Part shown: positions 43,046-58,245 of the stretch, in pieces
Numbering within the stretch: the stretch's first letter is position 1
Layout of the letters: every line of letters starts with the position of its first letter
Assembly: GCA_028564925.1 (NCBI GenBank)
Contig: CM053030.1
Coordinates: 946,209 to 1,010,208 of the forward strand
Length of the DNA stretch: 64,000 nucleotides
Source: Lithobates sylvaticus
Taxonomy: Eukaryota > Chordata > Amphibia > Anura > Ranidae
Reading direction: 5' to 3'
Program-made: the position numbers and the translations under genes
The notes under the pieces: generated by a model
Database searches by the model: none
Told to the model about the DNA's origin: nothing
What the model saw: only the letters and a program-made list of their open reading frames with translations

Positions 43046-46000
43046 GTGCAGAACATCCCATACCTCATATGGTGTACATTCCACGGGGTGGAGAACATCC
43101 CATACCTCATATGGTGTACAATCCACGGGGTGCAGAACATCCCATACCTCATATGGTGTACATTCCACGGGGTGGAGAACATCCCATACCTCATATGGTG
43201 TACAATCCACGGGGTGCAGAACATCCCATACCTCATATGGAGTACATTCCACGGGGTGCAGAACATCCCATACCTCATATGGTGTACATTCCACGGGGTG
43301 CAGAACATCCCATACCTCATATAGTGTACAGTCCACGGGGTACATCCCATACCTCATATGGTGTACAGTCCACGGGGTGCAGAACATCCCATACCTCATA
43401 TGGTGTACAGTCCACAGGGTGCAGAACATCCCATACCTCATATGGTGTACAGTCCATGGGGTGCAGAACATCCCATACCTCATATGGTGTACAGTCCACG
43501 GGGTACATCCCATACCTCATATGGTGTACAGTCCACGGGGTGCAGAACATCCCATACCTCATATGGTGTACAGTCCACAGGGTGCAGAACATCCCATACC
43601 TCATATGGTGTACAGTCCATGGGGTGCAGAACATCCCATACCTCATATGGTGTACAGTCCACGGGGTACATCCCATACCTCATATGGTGTACAGTCCACG
43701 GGGTGCAGAACATCCCATACCACATATGGTGTACAGTCCACGGGGTGCAGAACATCCCATACCTCATATGGTGTACAGTCCACGGGGTGCAGAACATCCC
43801 ATACCTCATATGGTGTACATTCCACGGGGTGCAGAACATCCCATACCTCATATGGTGTACATTCCACAGGGTGCAGAACATCCCATACCTCATATGGTGT
43901 ACAGTCCACGGGGTGCAGAACATCCCATACCTCATATGGTGTACAGTCCACGGGGTGCAGAACATCCCATACCTCATATGGTGTACAGTCCCCGGGGTGC
44001 AGAACATCCCATATCTCATATGGTGTACAGTCCACAGGGTACATCCCATACCTCATATGGTGTACAGTCCACGGGGTGCACAACATCCCATACCTCATAT
44101 GGTGTACAGTCCACCGGGTACATCCCATACCTCATATGGTGTACAGTCCACGGGGTGCAGAACATCCCATACCTCATATGGTGTACAAAACATCCCATAC
44201 CTCATATAGTGTACAGTCCACAGGGTGCAGAACATCCCATACCTCATATGGTGTACAGTCCACGGGGTGCAGAACATCCCATACCTCCATACCTCATATG
44301 GTGTACAGTCCACGGGGTGCAGAACATCCCATACCTCATATGGTGTACAGTCCACGGGGTACATCCCATACCTCATATAGTGTACAGTCCACAGGGTGCA
44401 GAACATCCCATACCTCATATGGTGTACAGTCCACAGGGTGCAGAACATCCCATACCTCATATGGTGTACAGTCCACGGGGTGCAGAACATCCCATACCTC
44501 ATATGGTGTACAGTCCACGGGGTGCAGAACATCCCATACCTCATATGGTGTACAGTCCACGGGGGTACATCCCATACCTCATATGGTGTACAGTCCACAG
44601 GGTGCAGAACATCCCATACCTCATATGGTGTACAGTCCACAGGGTGCAGAACATCCCATACCTCATATGGTGTACATTCCACGGGGTGCAGAACATCCCA
44701 TACCTCATATGGTGTACATTCCACGGGGTGCAGAACATCCCATACCTCATATGGTGTACATTCCACAGGGTGCAGAACATCCCATACCTCATATGGTGTA
44801 CAGTCCATGGGGTGCAGAACATCCCATACCTCATATAGTGTACATTCCACAGGGTGCAGAACATCCCATATCTCATATGGTGTACAGTCCATGGGGTGCA
44901 GAACATCCCATACCTCATATAGTGTACATTCCATGGGGTACATCCCATACCTCATATGGTGTACATTCCACGGGGTGGAGAACATCCCATACCTCATATA
45001 GTGTACATTCCATGGGGTACATCCCATACCTCATATGGTGTACATTCCACGGGGTGCAGAACATCCCATACCTCATATGGTGTACAGTCCACGGGGTGCA
45101 GAACATCCCATACCTCATATGGTGTACAGTCCATGGGGTACATCCCATACCTCATATGGTGTACAGTCCATGGGGTACATCCCATACCTCATATGGTATA
45201 CAGTCCACAGGTGCAGAACATCCCATACCTCATATAGTGTACAGTCCACGGGGTGCAGAACATTCCATACCTCATATGGTGTACAGTCCACGGGGTACAT
45301 CCCATACCTCATATGGTGTACAGTCCACGGGGTGCAGAACATTCCATACCGCATATGGTGTACAGTCCACAGGGTACATCCCATACCTCATATGGTGTAC
45401 AGTCCATGGGGTGCAGAACATCCCATACCTCATATGGTGTACAGTCCACGGGGTGCAGAACATCCCATACCTCATATGGTGTACAGTCCACAGGGTACAT
45501 TCCATACCTCATATGATGTACAGTCCACGGGGTGCAGAACACCCCATACCTCATATGGTGTACAGTCCACGGGGTGCAGAACATCCCATACCTCATATGG
45601 TGTACAGTCCACAGGGTGCAGAACATCCCATACCTCATATAGTGTACAGTCCATGGGGTACATCCCATACCTCATATGGTGTACAGTCCACTGGGTGCAG
45701 AACATCCCATACCTCATATGGTGTACAGTCCACAGGGTACATCCCATACCTCATATGGTGTACAGTCCATGGGGTGCAGAACATCCCATACCTCATATGG
45801 TGTACAGTCCACGGGGTACATCCCATACCTCATATGGTGTACAGTCCACGGGGTGCAGAACATCCCATACCTCATATGGTGTACATTCCACGGGGTGCCG
45901 AACATCCCATACCTCATATGGTGTACATTCCACGGGGTGCAGAACATCCAATACCTCATATGGTGTACAGTCCACGGGGTGCAGAACATCCCATACCTCA

Positions 46001-49000
46001 TATGGTGTACAATCCACGGGGTGCAGAACATCCCATACCTCATATGGTGTACATTCCACAGGGTGCAGAACATCCCATACCTCATATAGTGTACAGTCCA
46101 CGGGGTACATCCCATACCTCATATGGTGTACAGTCCATGGGGTGCAGAACATCCCATACCTCATATAGTGTACAGTCCACGGGGTACATCCCATACCTCA
46201 TATGGTGTACAGTCCACGGGGTGCAGAACATCCCATACCTCATATGGTGTACAGTCCACAGGGTGCAGAACATCCCATACCTCATATGGTGTACAGTCCA
46301 CGGGGTGCAGAACATCCCATACCTCATATGGTGTACAGTCCACAGGGTGCAGAACATCCCATATCTCATATGGTGTACAGTCCACGGGGTGCAGAACATC
46401 CCATACCTCATATGGTGTACAGTCCACGGGGTACATCCCATACCTCATATGGTGTACAGTCCACGGGGTGCAGAACATCCCATACCTCATATGGTGTACA
46501 GTCCACAGGGTGCAGAACATCCCATACCTCATATGGTGTACAGTCCATGGGGTGCAGAACATCCCATACCTCATATGGTGTACAGTCCACGGGGTACATC
46601 CCATACCTCATATGGTGTACAGTTCACGGGGTGCAGAACATCCCATACCTCATATGGTGTACAGTCCACGGGGTGCAGAACATCCCATACCTCATATGGT
46701 GTACAGTCCACGGGGTGCAGAACATCCCATACCTCATATGGTGTACATTCCACGGGGTGCAGAACATCCCATACCTCATATGGTGTACAGTCCACGGGGT
46801 GCAGAGCATCCCATACCTCATATGGTGTACAGTCCCCGGGGTGCAGAACATCCCATACCTCATATGGTGTACAGTCCCCGGGGTGCAGAACATCCCATAC
46901 CTCATATAGTGTACAGTCCACAGGGTGCAGAACATCCCATACCTCATATGGTGTACATTCCACGGGGTGGAGAACATCCCATACCTCATATGGTGTACAA
47001 TCCACGGGGTGCAGAACATCCCATACCTCATATGGTGTACATTCCACGGGGTGCAGAACATCCCATACCTCATATGGTGTACATTCCACGGGGTGCAGAA
47101 CATCCCATACCTCATATAGTGTACAGTCCACGGGGTACATCCCATACCTCATATGGTGTACAGTCCACGGGGTGCAGAACATCCCATACCTCATATGGTG
47201 TACAGTCCACAGGGTGCAGAACATCCCATACCTCATATGGTGTACAGTCCATGGGGTGCAGAACATCCCATACCTCATATGGTGTACAGTCCACGGGGTA
47301 CATCCCATACCTCATATGGTGTACAGTCCACGGGGTGCAGAACATCCCATACCTCATATGGTGTACAGTCCACAGGGTGCAGAACATCCCATACCTCATA
47401 TGGTGTACAGTCCATGGGGTGCAGAACATCCCATACCTCATATGGTGTACAGTCCACGGGGTACATCCCATACCTCATATGGTGTACAGTCCACGGGGTG
47501 CAGAACATCCCATACCACATATGGTGTACAGTCCACGGGGTGCAGAACATCCCATACCTCATATGGTGTACAGTCCACGGGGTGCAGAACATCCCATACC
47601 TCATATGGTGTACATTCCACGGGGTGCAGAACATCCCATACCTCATATGGTGTACATTCCACAGGGTGCAGAACATCCCATACCTCATATGGTGTACAGT
47701 CCACGGGGTGCAGAACATCCCATACCTCATATGGTGTACAGTCCACGGGGTGCAGAACATCCCATACCTCATATGGTGTACAGTCCACGGGGTGCACAAC
47801 ATCCCATACCTCATATGGTGTACAGTCCACCGGGTACATCCCATACCTCATATGGTGTACAGTCCACGGGGTGCAGAACATCCCATACCTCATATGGTGT
47901 ACAAAACATCCCATACCTCATATAGTGTACAGTCCACAGGGTGCAGAACATCCCATACCTCATATGGTGTACAGTCCACGGGGTGCAGAACATCCCATAC
48001 CTCCATACCTCATATGGTGTACAGTCCACGGGGTGCAGAACATCCCATACCTCATATGGTGTACAGTCCACGGGGTACATCCCATACCTCATATGGTGTA
48101 CAGTCCACAGGGTGCAGAACATCCCATACCTCATATGGTGTACAGTCCACAGGGTGCAGAACATCCCATACCTCATATGGTGTACAGTCCACGGGGTGCA
48201 GAACATCCCATACCTCATATGGTGTACAGTCCACGGGGTGCAGAACATCCCATACCTCATATGGTGTACAGTCCACGGGGTACATCCCATACCTCATATG
48301 GTGTACAGTCCACAGGGTGCAGAACATCCCATACCTCATATGGTGTACAGTCCACAGGGTGCAGAACATCCCATACCTCATATGGTGTACAGTCCATGGG
48401 GTGCAGAACATCCCATACCTCATATAGTGTACATTCCACAGGGTGCAGAACATCCCATACCTCATATGGTGTACAGTCCATGGGGTGCAGAACATCCCAT
48501 ACCTCATATAGTGTACATTCCACAGGGTGCAGAACATCCCATATCTCATATGGTGTACAGTCCATGGGGTGCAGAACAACCCATACCTCATATAGTGTAC
48601 ATTCCATGGGGTACATCCCATACCTCATATGGTGTACAGTCCACGGGGTGGAGAACATCCCATACCTCATATAGTGTACATTCCAAGGGGTACATCCCAT
48701 ACCTCATATGGTGTACAGTCCACAGGGTGCAGAACATCCCATACCTCATATGGTGTACATTCCACGGGGTGCAGAACATCCCATACCTCATATGGTGTAC
48801 AGTCCACGGGGTGCAGAACATCCCATACCTCATATGGTGTACAGTCCATGGGGTACATCCCATACCTCATATGGTGTACAGTCCATGGGGTACATCCCAT
48901 ACCTCATATGGTATACAGTCCACAGGTGCAGAACATCCCATACCTCATATAGTGTACAGTCCACGGGGTGCAGAACATTCCATACCTCATATGGTGTACA

Positions 49001-52000
49001 GTCCACGGGGTACATCCCATACCTCATATGGTGTACAGTCCACGGGGTGCAGAACATTCCATACCTCATATGGTGTACAGTCCACAGGGTACATCCCATA
49101 CCTCATATGGTGTACAGTCCATGGGGTGCAGAACATCCCATACCTCATATGATGTACAGTCCACGGGGTGCAGAACACCCCATACCTCATATGGTGTACA
49201 GTCCACGGGGTGCAGAACATCCCATACCTCATATGGTGTACAGTCCACAGGGTGCAGAACATCCCATACCTCATATAGTGTACAGTCCATGGGGTACATC
49301 CCATACCTCATATGGTGTACAGTCCACTGGGTGCAGAACATCCCATACCTCATATGGTGTACAGTCCACAGGGTACATCTCATACCTCATATGGTGTACA
49401 GTCCATGGGGTGCAGAACATCCCATACCTCATATGGTGTACAGTCCACGGGGTACATCCCATACCTCATATGGTGTACAGTCCACGGGGTGCAGAACATC
49501 CCATACCTCATATGGTGTACATTCCACGGGGTGCCGAACATCCCATACCTCATATGGTGTACATTCCACGGGGTGCAGAACATCCAATACCTCATATGGT
49601 GTACAGTCCACGGGGTGCAGAACATCCCATACCTCATATGGTGTACAATCCACGGGGTGCAGAACATCCCATACCTCATATGGTGTACATTCCACAGGGT
49701 GCAGAACATCCCATACCTCATATAGTGTACAGTCCACGGGGTACATCCCATACCTCATATGGTGTACAGTCCATGGGGTGCAGAACATCCCATACCTCAT
49801 ATAGTGTACAGTCCACGGGGTACATCCCATACCTCATATGGTGTACAGTCCACGGGGTGCAGAACATCCCATACCTCATATGGTGTACAGTCCACAGGGT
49901 GCAGAACATCCCATACCTCATATGGTGTACAGTCCACAGGGTGCAGAACATCCCATATCTCATATGGTGTACAGTCCACGGGGTGCAGAACATCCCATAC
50001 CTCATATGGTGTACAGTCCACGGGGTACATCCCATACCTCATATGGTGTACAGTCCACGGGGTGCAGAACATCCCATACCTCATATGGTGTACAGTCCAC
50101 AGGGTGCAGAACATCCCATACCTCATATGGTGTACAGTCCATGGGGTGCAGAACATCCCATACCTCATATGGTGTACAGTCCACGGGGTACATCCCATAC
50201 CTCATATGGTGTACAGTTCACGGGGTGCAGAACATCCCATACCTCATATGGTGTACAGTCCACGGGGTGCAGAACATCCCATACCTCATATGGTGTACAG
50301 TCCACGGGGTGCAGAACATCCCATACCTCATATGGTGTACATTCCACGGGGTGCAGAACATCCCATACCTCATATGGTGTACAGTCCACGGGGTGCAGAG
50401 CATCCCATACCTCATATGGTGTACAGTCCCCGGGGTGCAGAACATCCCATACCTCATATGGTGTACAGTCCCCGGGGTGCAGAACATCCCATACCTCATA
50501 TAGTGTACAGTCCACAGGGTGCAGAACATCCCATACCTCATATGGTGTACAGTCCACGGGGTGCAGAACATCCCATACCTCATATGGTGTACAGTCCACG
50601 GGGTGCAGAACATCCCATACCTCATATGGTGTACAGTCCACGGGGTGCAGAACATCCCATACCTCATATGGTGTACAGTCCACGGGGTACATCCCATACC
50701 TCATATGGTGTACAGTCCACGGGGTGCAGAACATCCCATACCTCATATGGTGTACAGTCCACAGGGTGCAGAACATCCCATACCTCATATGGTGTACATT
50801 CCACGGGGTGGAGAACATCCCATACCTCATATGGTGTACAGTCCACAGGGTACATCCCATACCTCATATGGTGTACAGTCCACGGGGTGCAGAACATCCC
50901 ATACCTCATATGGTGTACATTCCACGGGGTGCAGAACATCCCATACCTCATATGGTGTACAGTCCACGGGGTGCAGAACATCCCATACCTCATATGGTGT
51001 ACAGTCCACAGGGTGCAGAACATCCCATACCTCATATGGTGTACAGTCCACGGGGTGCAGAACATCCCATACCTCATATGGTGTACAGTCCATGGGGTAC
51101 ATCCCATACCTCATATGGTGTACAGTCCACGGGGTACATCCCATACCTCATATGGTATACAGTCCACGGGGTACAGAACATCCCATACCTTATATAGTGT
51201 ACAGTCCACGGGGTGCAGAACATTCCATACCTCATATGGTGTACAGTCCACGGGGTGCAGAACATCCCATACCTCATATGGTGTACAGTCCACGGGGTAC
51301 ATCCCATACCTCATATGGTGTACAGTCCACGGGGTGCAGAACATCCCATACCTCATATGGTGTACAGTCCACGGGGTACATCCCATACCTCATATGGTGT
51401 ACAGTCCCCGGGGTGCAGAACATCCCATACCTCATATGGTGTACAGTCCATGGGGTACATCCCATACCTCATATGGTGTACAGTCCATGGGGTACATCCC
51501 ATACCTCATATGGTATACAGTCCACAGGTGCAGAACATCCCATACCTCATATAGTGTACAGTCCACGGGGTGCAGAACATTCCATACCTCATATGGTGTA
51601 CAGACCACGGGGTACATCCCATACCTCATATGGTGTACAGTCCACGGGGTGCAGAACATTCCATACCGCATATGGTGTACAGTCCACAGGGTACATCCCA
51701 TACCTCATATGGTGTACAGTCCACGGGGTGCAGAACATCCCATACCTCAAATGGTGTACAGTCCATGGGGTGCAGAACATCCCATACCTCATATAGTGTA
51801 CAGTCCACGGGGTACATCCCATACCTCATATGGTGTACAGTCCACGGGGTGCAGAACATCCCATACCTCATATGGTGTACAGTCCACGGGGTACATCCCA
51901 TACCTCATATGGTGTACAGTCCACAGGGTGCAGAACATCCCATACCTCATATGGTGTACAGTCCACAGGGTACATCCCATACCTCATATGGTGTACAGTC

Positions 52001-52377
52001 CACAGGGTACATCCCATACCTCATATGGTGTACAGTCCACGGGGTGCAGAACACCCCATACCTCATATGGTGTACAGTCCACGGGGTACATCCCATACCT
52101 CATATGGTGTACAGTCCACGGGGTGTAGAACATCCCATACCTCATATGGTGTACAGTCCACGGGGTGCAGAACATCCCATACCTCATATGGTGTACAGTC
52201 CACGAGGTGCAGAACATCCCATACCTCATAGTGTATAGCACACGGGGTGCAGAACATCCCATACCTCATAGTGTATAGCACACGGGGTGCAGAGCATCCC
52301 ATACCTCATATAGTATACAGTCCACGGGGTACATCACATACCTCATATAGTATACAGTCCACAGGGGGTAAACAATC
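43046..52377. repeat. 42-bp minisatellite, main block with 3.7-kb higher-order copies
   Basis: More than 200 units in two lengths: 42 bp, and about 37 bp lacking the GCAGAA segment (seen as GGGGTACATCCC). Rare markers recur at fixed offsets: GTGTACAAAACATCCC at 44181 and 47897; CTCCATACCTCATATGG at 44285 and 48001; the odd unit TATACAGTCCACAGGTGC near 45198, 48912 and 51515. Frames up to 1765 codons are artefacts of a near multiple-of-three unit. Confidence 0.97.
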
Positions 52378-53055
52378 TGTGATGGAACCTATCCCTTCAC
52401 TCCGCTTGAGGGCTTCTGTCAGTATACCGCTTCCTAAGTCCTGGAACACGAGTCCAATGGATCTGGCTATAGAGATCCCCAAAAACCAGACAACACCAGT
52501 CTTGAAGTACATCAGGAATAGCCTTTTATTTGAAATCTCCCATAAATATATACAGCAGGATGACTAAAACCCAACTTTATTAGCATGAGGTTATTATCTA
52601 ATCATTGACCCAGACTAGTTGACTGAGAGATAAGACTTTTCAGGGTAAGACTTTACGTCTCCTAGCTCACTGACTGACTATTCAATACACAATACTATAA
52701 ACATCAACACAGGTTTAAGTAGCACAAACAACAATGTGTGGAATACTCTTACAAGCCAGACTAGACTCATTTACACAACAGACAGGTGGTTGGAGTTCAT
52801 GACATTAGCTTCTGACAGTTTGTGTCCCAACAGTGTGATTCAGTCTATTGCTAATATGGCAAATACATATCCAGAGTCTGTGTGTCTTGGGGGGGGGGGC
52901 ATGGACCTGAATCCAAGTAACACCAGCTCAAGGGTCCCCAGGCATACAGCTCACAAAGAGCACCGTTCCCCCAAATACCAGGGCCCATAATCACAAGGCA
53001 AGAGGCTGGCATTCCGTCCCCTCCAACAGCCTCTGTCCCGGCTAGGTCTGTCACA
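52378..53055 (-). mobile_element. solo LTR (retrovirus-like or Gypsy-like), fossil
   Basis: On the minus strand it begins TGTGACAGACC and ends CCATCACA, a TG..CA LTR with short inverted ends. A TATA-like stretch and AATAAA lie about 135-170 bp from its 3' end. The flanks are CAATC and CATTC, a 5-bp duplication with one difference. Both sides are 42-bp array sequence. No internal region or second LTR is present. Family cannot be fixed from an LTR alone; the near-intact duplication suggests a moderate age. Confidence 0.7.
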
Positions 53056-53096
53056 CATTCCATACCTCATATGGTGTACAGTTCACGGGGTGCAGT
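53056..53096. repeat. last unit of the 42-bp array, right of the solo LTR
   Basis: CATACCTCATATGGTGTACA followed by GTTCACGGGGTGCAG continues the array after the LTR, then unique DNA starts. Confidence 0.9.
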
Positions 53097-53345
53097 CCAT
53101 GGTCCACTGATAATATTCCAACAGCCCATTGGCTTAAGAGCATAACCCAGTCTTACAGCCCAGGGCATACAGAGTCTATGGTGTGCAAAACATTGTCCAC
53201 TGGGTACAGCTAGTACAGGGGTCACTGAAACCGGTTTTAGGAGTTCATCATCTCACGAAGGCATCTCACCTGGTTCAGAAGGAAGTCCATAGAAGGTGTC
53301 AGTCAGAGGGGTCATGACACAAGCAGTAGAGGCCTGGGCACCAGG
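53097..53345. other. unique spacer between two minisatellites
   Basis: About 250 bp without recognised features. Confidence 0.5.
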
Positions 53346-56035
53346 ATCCAGAATACAATGTCAGGAAAGAGTCAGATGCAGAATACAATGTCAGGGAACA
53401 GTCAGATCCAGAATACAATGTCAGAGAACAGTCAGATCCAGAATACAATGTCAGGGAACAGTCAGATCCAGAATACAATGTCAGAGAACAGTCAGATCCA
53501 GAATACAATGTCAGGGAATAGTCAGATCCAGAATACAATGTCAGAGAACAGTCAGATCCAGAATACAATGTCAGGGAACAGTCAGATCCAGAATACAATG
53601 TCAGAGAACAGTCAGATCCAGAATACAATGTCAGAGAACAGAATACAATGTCAGGGAACAGTCAGATCCCGAATACAATGTCAGGGAACAGTCAGATCCA
53701 GAATACAATGTCAGGGAACAGTCGGATCCAGAATAAATTGTCAGAGAACAGTCAGATCCAGAATACAATGTCCGAGAACAGTCAGATCCAGAATACAATG
53801 TCAGGGAACAGTCAGATCCAGAATACAATGTCAGAGAACAGTCAGATCCAGAATACAATGTCAGGGAACAGTCAGATCCAGAATACAATGTCAGGGAACA
53901 GAATACAATGTCAGGGAACAGTCAGATCCAGAAAACAATGTCAGGGAACAGTCAGATCCAGAATACAATGTCAGGGAACAGAATACAATGTCAGGGAACA
54001 GTCAGATCCAGAATACAATGTCAGGGAACAGTCAGATCCAGAATACAATGTCAGAGAACAGTCAGATCCAGAATACAATGTCAGAGAACAGTCAGATCCA
54101 GAATACAATGTCAGAGAACAGTCAGATCCAGAATACAATGTCAGGGAACAGTCAGATTCAGAATACAATGTCAGAGAATAGTCAGATCCAGAATACAATG
54201 TCAGAGAACAGAATACAATGTCAGGGAACAGTCAGATCCAGAATACAATGTCAGGGAACAGTCAGATCCAGAATACAATGTCAGGGAACAGTCAGATCCG
54301 GAATACAATGTCAGAGAACAGTCAGAGAACAGAATACAATGTCAGGGAACAGTCAGATCCAGAATACAATGTCAGGGAACAGTCGGATCCAGAATACAAT
54401 GTCAGAGAACAGTCAGATCCAGAATACAATGTCAGGGAACAGTCGGATCCAGAATACAATGTCAGAGAACAGTCGGATCAAGAATACAATGTCAGGGAAC
54501 AGTCAGATCCAGAATACAATGTCAGAGAACAGTCAGATCCAGAATACAATGTCAGGGAACGGTCAGATCCAGAATACAATGTCAGGGAACAGAATACAAT
54601 GTCAGGGAACAGTCAGATCCAGAAAGCAATGTCAGGGAACAGTCAGATCCAGAATACAATGTCAGGGAACAGAATACAATGTCAGGGAACAGTCAGATCC
54701 AGAATACAATGTCAGAGAACAGTCAGATACAGAATACAATGTCAGAGAACAGTCAGATCCAGAATACAATGTCAGGGAACAGTCAGATCCAGAATACAAT
54801 TGTCAGAGAACAGTCAGATCCAGAATACAATGTCAGGGAACAGTCAGATCCAGAATACAATGTCAGAGAACAGTCAGATACAGAATACAATGTCAGGGAA
54901 CAGTCAGATCCAGAATACAATGTCAGAGAACAGTCAGATCCAGAATACAATGTCAGGTAACAGTCAGATCCAGAATACAATGTCAGAGAACAGTCAGATC
55001 CAGAATACAATGTCAGGGAACAGTCAGATCCCGAATACAATGTCAGGGAACAGTCAGATCCAGAATACAATGTCAGAGAACAGAATACAATGTCAGAGAA
55101 CAGTCAGATCCAGAATACAATGTCAGGGAACAGTCAGATCCAGAATACAATGTCAGAGAACAGTCAGATCCAGAATACAATGTCAGGGAACAGTCAGATC
55201 CAGAATACAATGTCAGAGAACAGTCAGATCCAGAATACAATGTCAGGGAACAGTCAGATCCAGAATACAATGTCAGGGAACAGTCAGATCCAGAATACAA
55301 TTTTAGGGAACAGAATACAATGTCAGGGAACAGTCAGATCCAGAATACAATGTCAGGGAACAGTCAGATCCAGAATACAATGTCAGGGAACAGTCAGATC
55401 CAGAATACAATGTCAGAGAACAGTCAGATCCAGAATACAATTGTCAGGGAAGAGTCAGATCCAGAATACAATGTCAGAGAACATTCGGATCCAGAATACA
55501 ATGCCAGAGAACAGTCAGATCCAGAATACAATGTCAGGAAACAGTCAGATCCAGAATACAATGTCAGGGAAGAGTCAGATCCAGAATACAATGTCAGAGA
55601 ACAGTCAGATCCAGAATACAATGTCAGGAAACAGTCAGATCCAGAATACAATGTTAGAGAACAGTCAGATCCAGAATACAATGTCAGGGAAGAGTCAGAT
55701 CCAGAATACAATGTCAGAGAACATTCGGATCCAGAATACAATGTCAGAGAACATTCGGATCCAGAATACAATGTCAGAGAACAGTCAGATCCAGAATACA
55801 ATTGTCAGAGAACAGTCAGATCCAGAATACAATGTCAGGGAATAGTCAGATCCAGAATACAATTGTCAGAGAACAGAATACAATGTCAGGGAACAGTCAG
55901 ATCCAGAATACAATGTCAGGGAACAGTCAGATCCAGAATACAATGTCAGGGAACAGTCAGATCCAGAATACAATGTCAGGGAACAGTCAGATGCAGAATA
56001 CAATGTCAGGGAACAGTCAGATCCAGAACACAATG

Positions 56036-56098
56036 TAACTGTGACTGTTTCCTATCAATTGTATTCCTGATATCTATCTATTTTCTGACAATATTAAG
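56036..56098. repeat. array spacer, copy 1 (shortest)
   Basis: It begins AACTGTGACTGTTTCCTATC and ends TTTTCTGACAATATTAAGG. Compared with copies 3 and 4 it lacks the AGCAGCTGGCTG part, as if lost between the two CTGTTTCCT direct repeats. Confidence 0.93.
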
Positions 56099-58245
56099 GA
56101 ACAGTCAGACACAGAATACAATGTCAGGGAACAGTCAGATCCAGAATACAATGTCAGGGAACAGTCAGATCCAGAATACAATGTCAGGGAACAGTCAGAT
56201 CCAGAATACAATGTCAGAGAACAGTCAGATCCAGAATACAATGTCAGGGCATAGTCAGATCCAGAATACAATGTCAGGGAACAGTCAGATCCAGAATACA
56301 ATGTCAGGGAACAGTCAGATCCAGAATACAATGTCAGAGAACAGAATACAATGTCAGGGAACAGTCAGATCCAGAATACAATGTCAGAGAACAATCAGAT
56401 CCAGAATACAATGTCAGATACCAGAATACAATGTCAGTGAACAGTCAGATCCAGAATACAGATTTCCAGAATACATGTATGTCAGGGCATAGTCAGATCC
56501 AGAATACAATGTCAGGGAACAGTCAGATCCAGAATACAATGTCAGGGAACAGTCAGATTCAGAATACAATGTCAGAGAACAGAATACAATGTCAGGGAAC
56601 AGTCAGATCCAGAATACAATGTCAGAGAACAGAATACAATGTCAGGGAACAGAATACAGATCCAGAATACAATGTCAGGGAACAGTCAGATCCAGAATAC
56701 AATGTCAGGGAACAGTCAGATCCGGAATACAATGTGTCAGAGAACAGTCAGAGAACAGAATACAAGGTCAGGGAACAGTCAGATCCAGAATACAATGTCA
56801 GGGAACAGTCGGATCCAGAATACACTGTCAGAGAACAGTCAGATCACAGAATACAATGTCAGAATACAATGTCAGGGAACAGTCGGATCCAGAATAGAAT
56901 ACAATGTCAGAGAAACAGTCAGATCAGAGTCAGGGAACAGTCAGATCCAGAATACAATGTCAGGGAACAGTCAGATCAGGAATACAATGTCAGAGAACAG
57001 TCAGATCCAGAAATACAATGTCAGGGAACAGTCAGATCCAGAAAGCAATGTCAGAGAACAGTCAGATCCAGAATACAATGTCAGATCCAGAACAGTCAGG
57101 GAACAGTCAGATCCAGAATACAATGTCAGGGAACAGAATACAATGTCAGGGAACAGTCAGATCCAGAATACAATTGTCAAAGAACAGTCAGGGAACAGTC
57201 AGATCCAGAATACAATGTCAGAGAACAGTCAGATCCAGAATACAATGTCAGGGAACAGTCAGATCCAGAATACAATTGTCAAAGAACAGTCAGATCCAGA
57301 ATACAATGTCAGGGAACAGTCAGATCCAGAATACAATGTCAGAGAACAGTCAGATCCAGAATACAATGTCAGGGAACAGTCAGATCCAGAATACAATGTC
57401 AGAGAACAGTCAGATCCAGAATACAATGTCAGGGAACAGTCAGATCCAGAATACAATGTCAGAGAACAGTCAGATCCAGAATACAATGTCAGAGAACAGA
57501 ATACAATGTCAGGGAACAGTCAGATCCAGAATACAATGTCAGGGAACAGTCAGATCCAGAATACAATGTCAGAGAACAGAATACAATGTCAGGGAACAGT
57601 CAGATCCAGAATACAATGTCAGGGAACAGTCGGATCCAGAATACAATGTCAGAGAACAGTCAGAGAACAGTCAGATCCAGAATACAATGTCAGGGAACAG
57701 TCAGATCCAGAATACAATGTCAGGGAACAGAATACAATGTCAGGGAACAGTCAGATCCAGAATACAATGTCAGGGAACAGTCAGATCCAGAATACAATGT
57801 CAGAGAACAGTCAGATCCAGAATACAATGTCAGAGAACAGTCAGATCCAGAATACAATTGTCAGGGAACATTCAGATCCAGAATACAATGTCAGGGAAGA
57901 GTCAGATCCAGAATACAATGTCAGAGAACATTCGGATCCAGAATACAATGTCAGAGAACATTCGGATCCAGAATACAATGTCAGAGAACAGTCAGATCCA
58001 GAATACAATTGTCAGAGAACAGTCAGATCCAGAATACAATGTCAGGGAATAGTCAGATCCAGAATACAATGTCAGAGAACAGAATACAATGTCAGGGAAC
58101 AGTCAGATCCAGAATACAATGTCAGGGAACAGTCAGATCCAGAATACAATGTCAGGGAACAGTCAGATCCAGAATACAATGTCAGGGAACAGTCAGATCC
58201 AGAATACAATGTCAGTCAGGGAACAGTCAGATCCAGAATACAATG

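Noticed and set aside
43377-48674. 1765-codon open frame as a giant repetitive protein
   Set aside because: It is pure minisatellite, open in several frames on both strands, and interrupted by neither codon bias nor splice structure.
43046-52377. AGAACA and TGTACA in each 42-bp unit as steroid-receptor elements
   Set aside because: The half-sites are not spaced as a palindrome with three bases between them; resemblance of single half-sites is weak.
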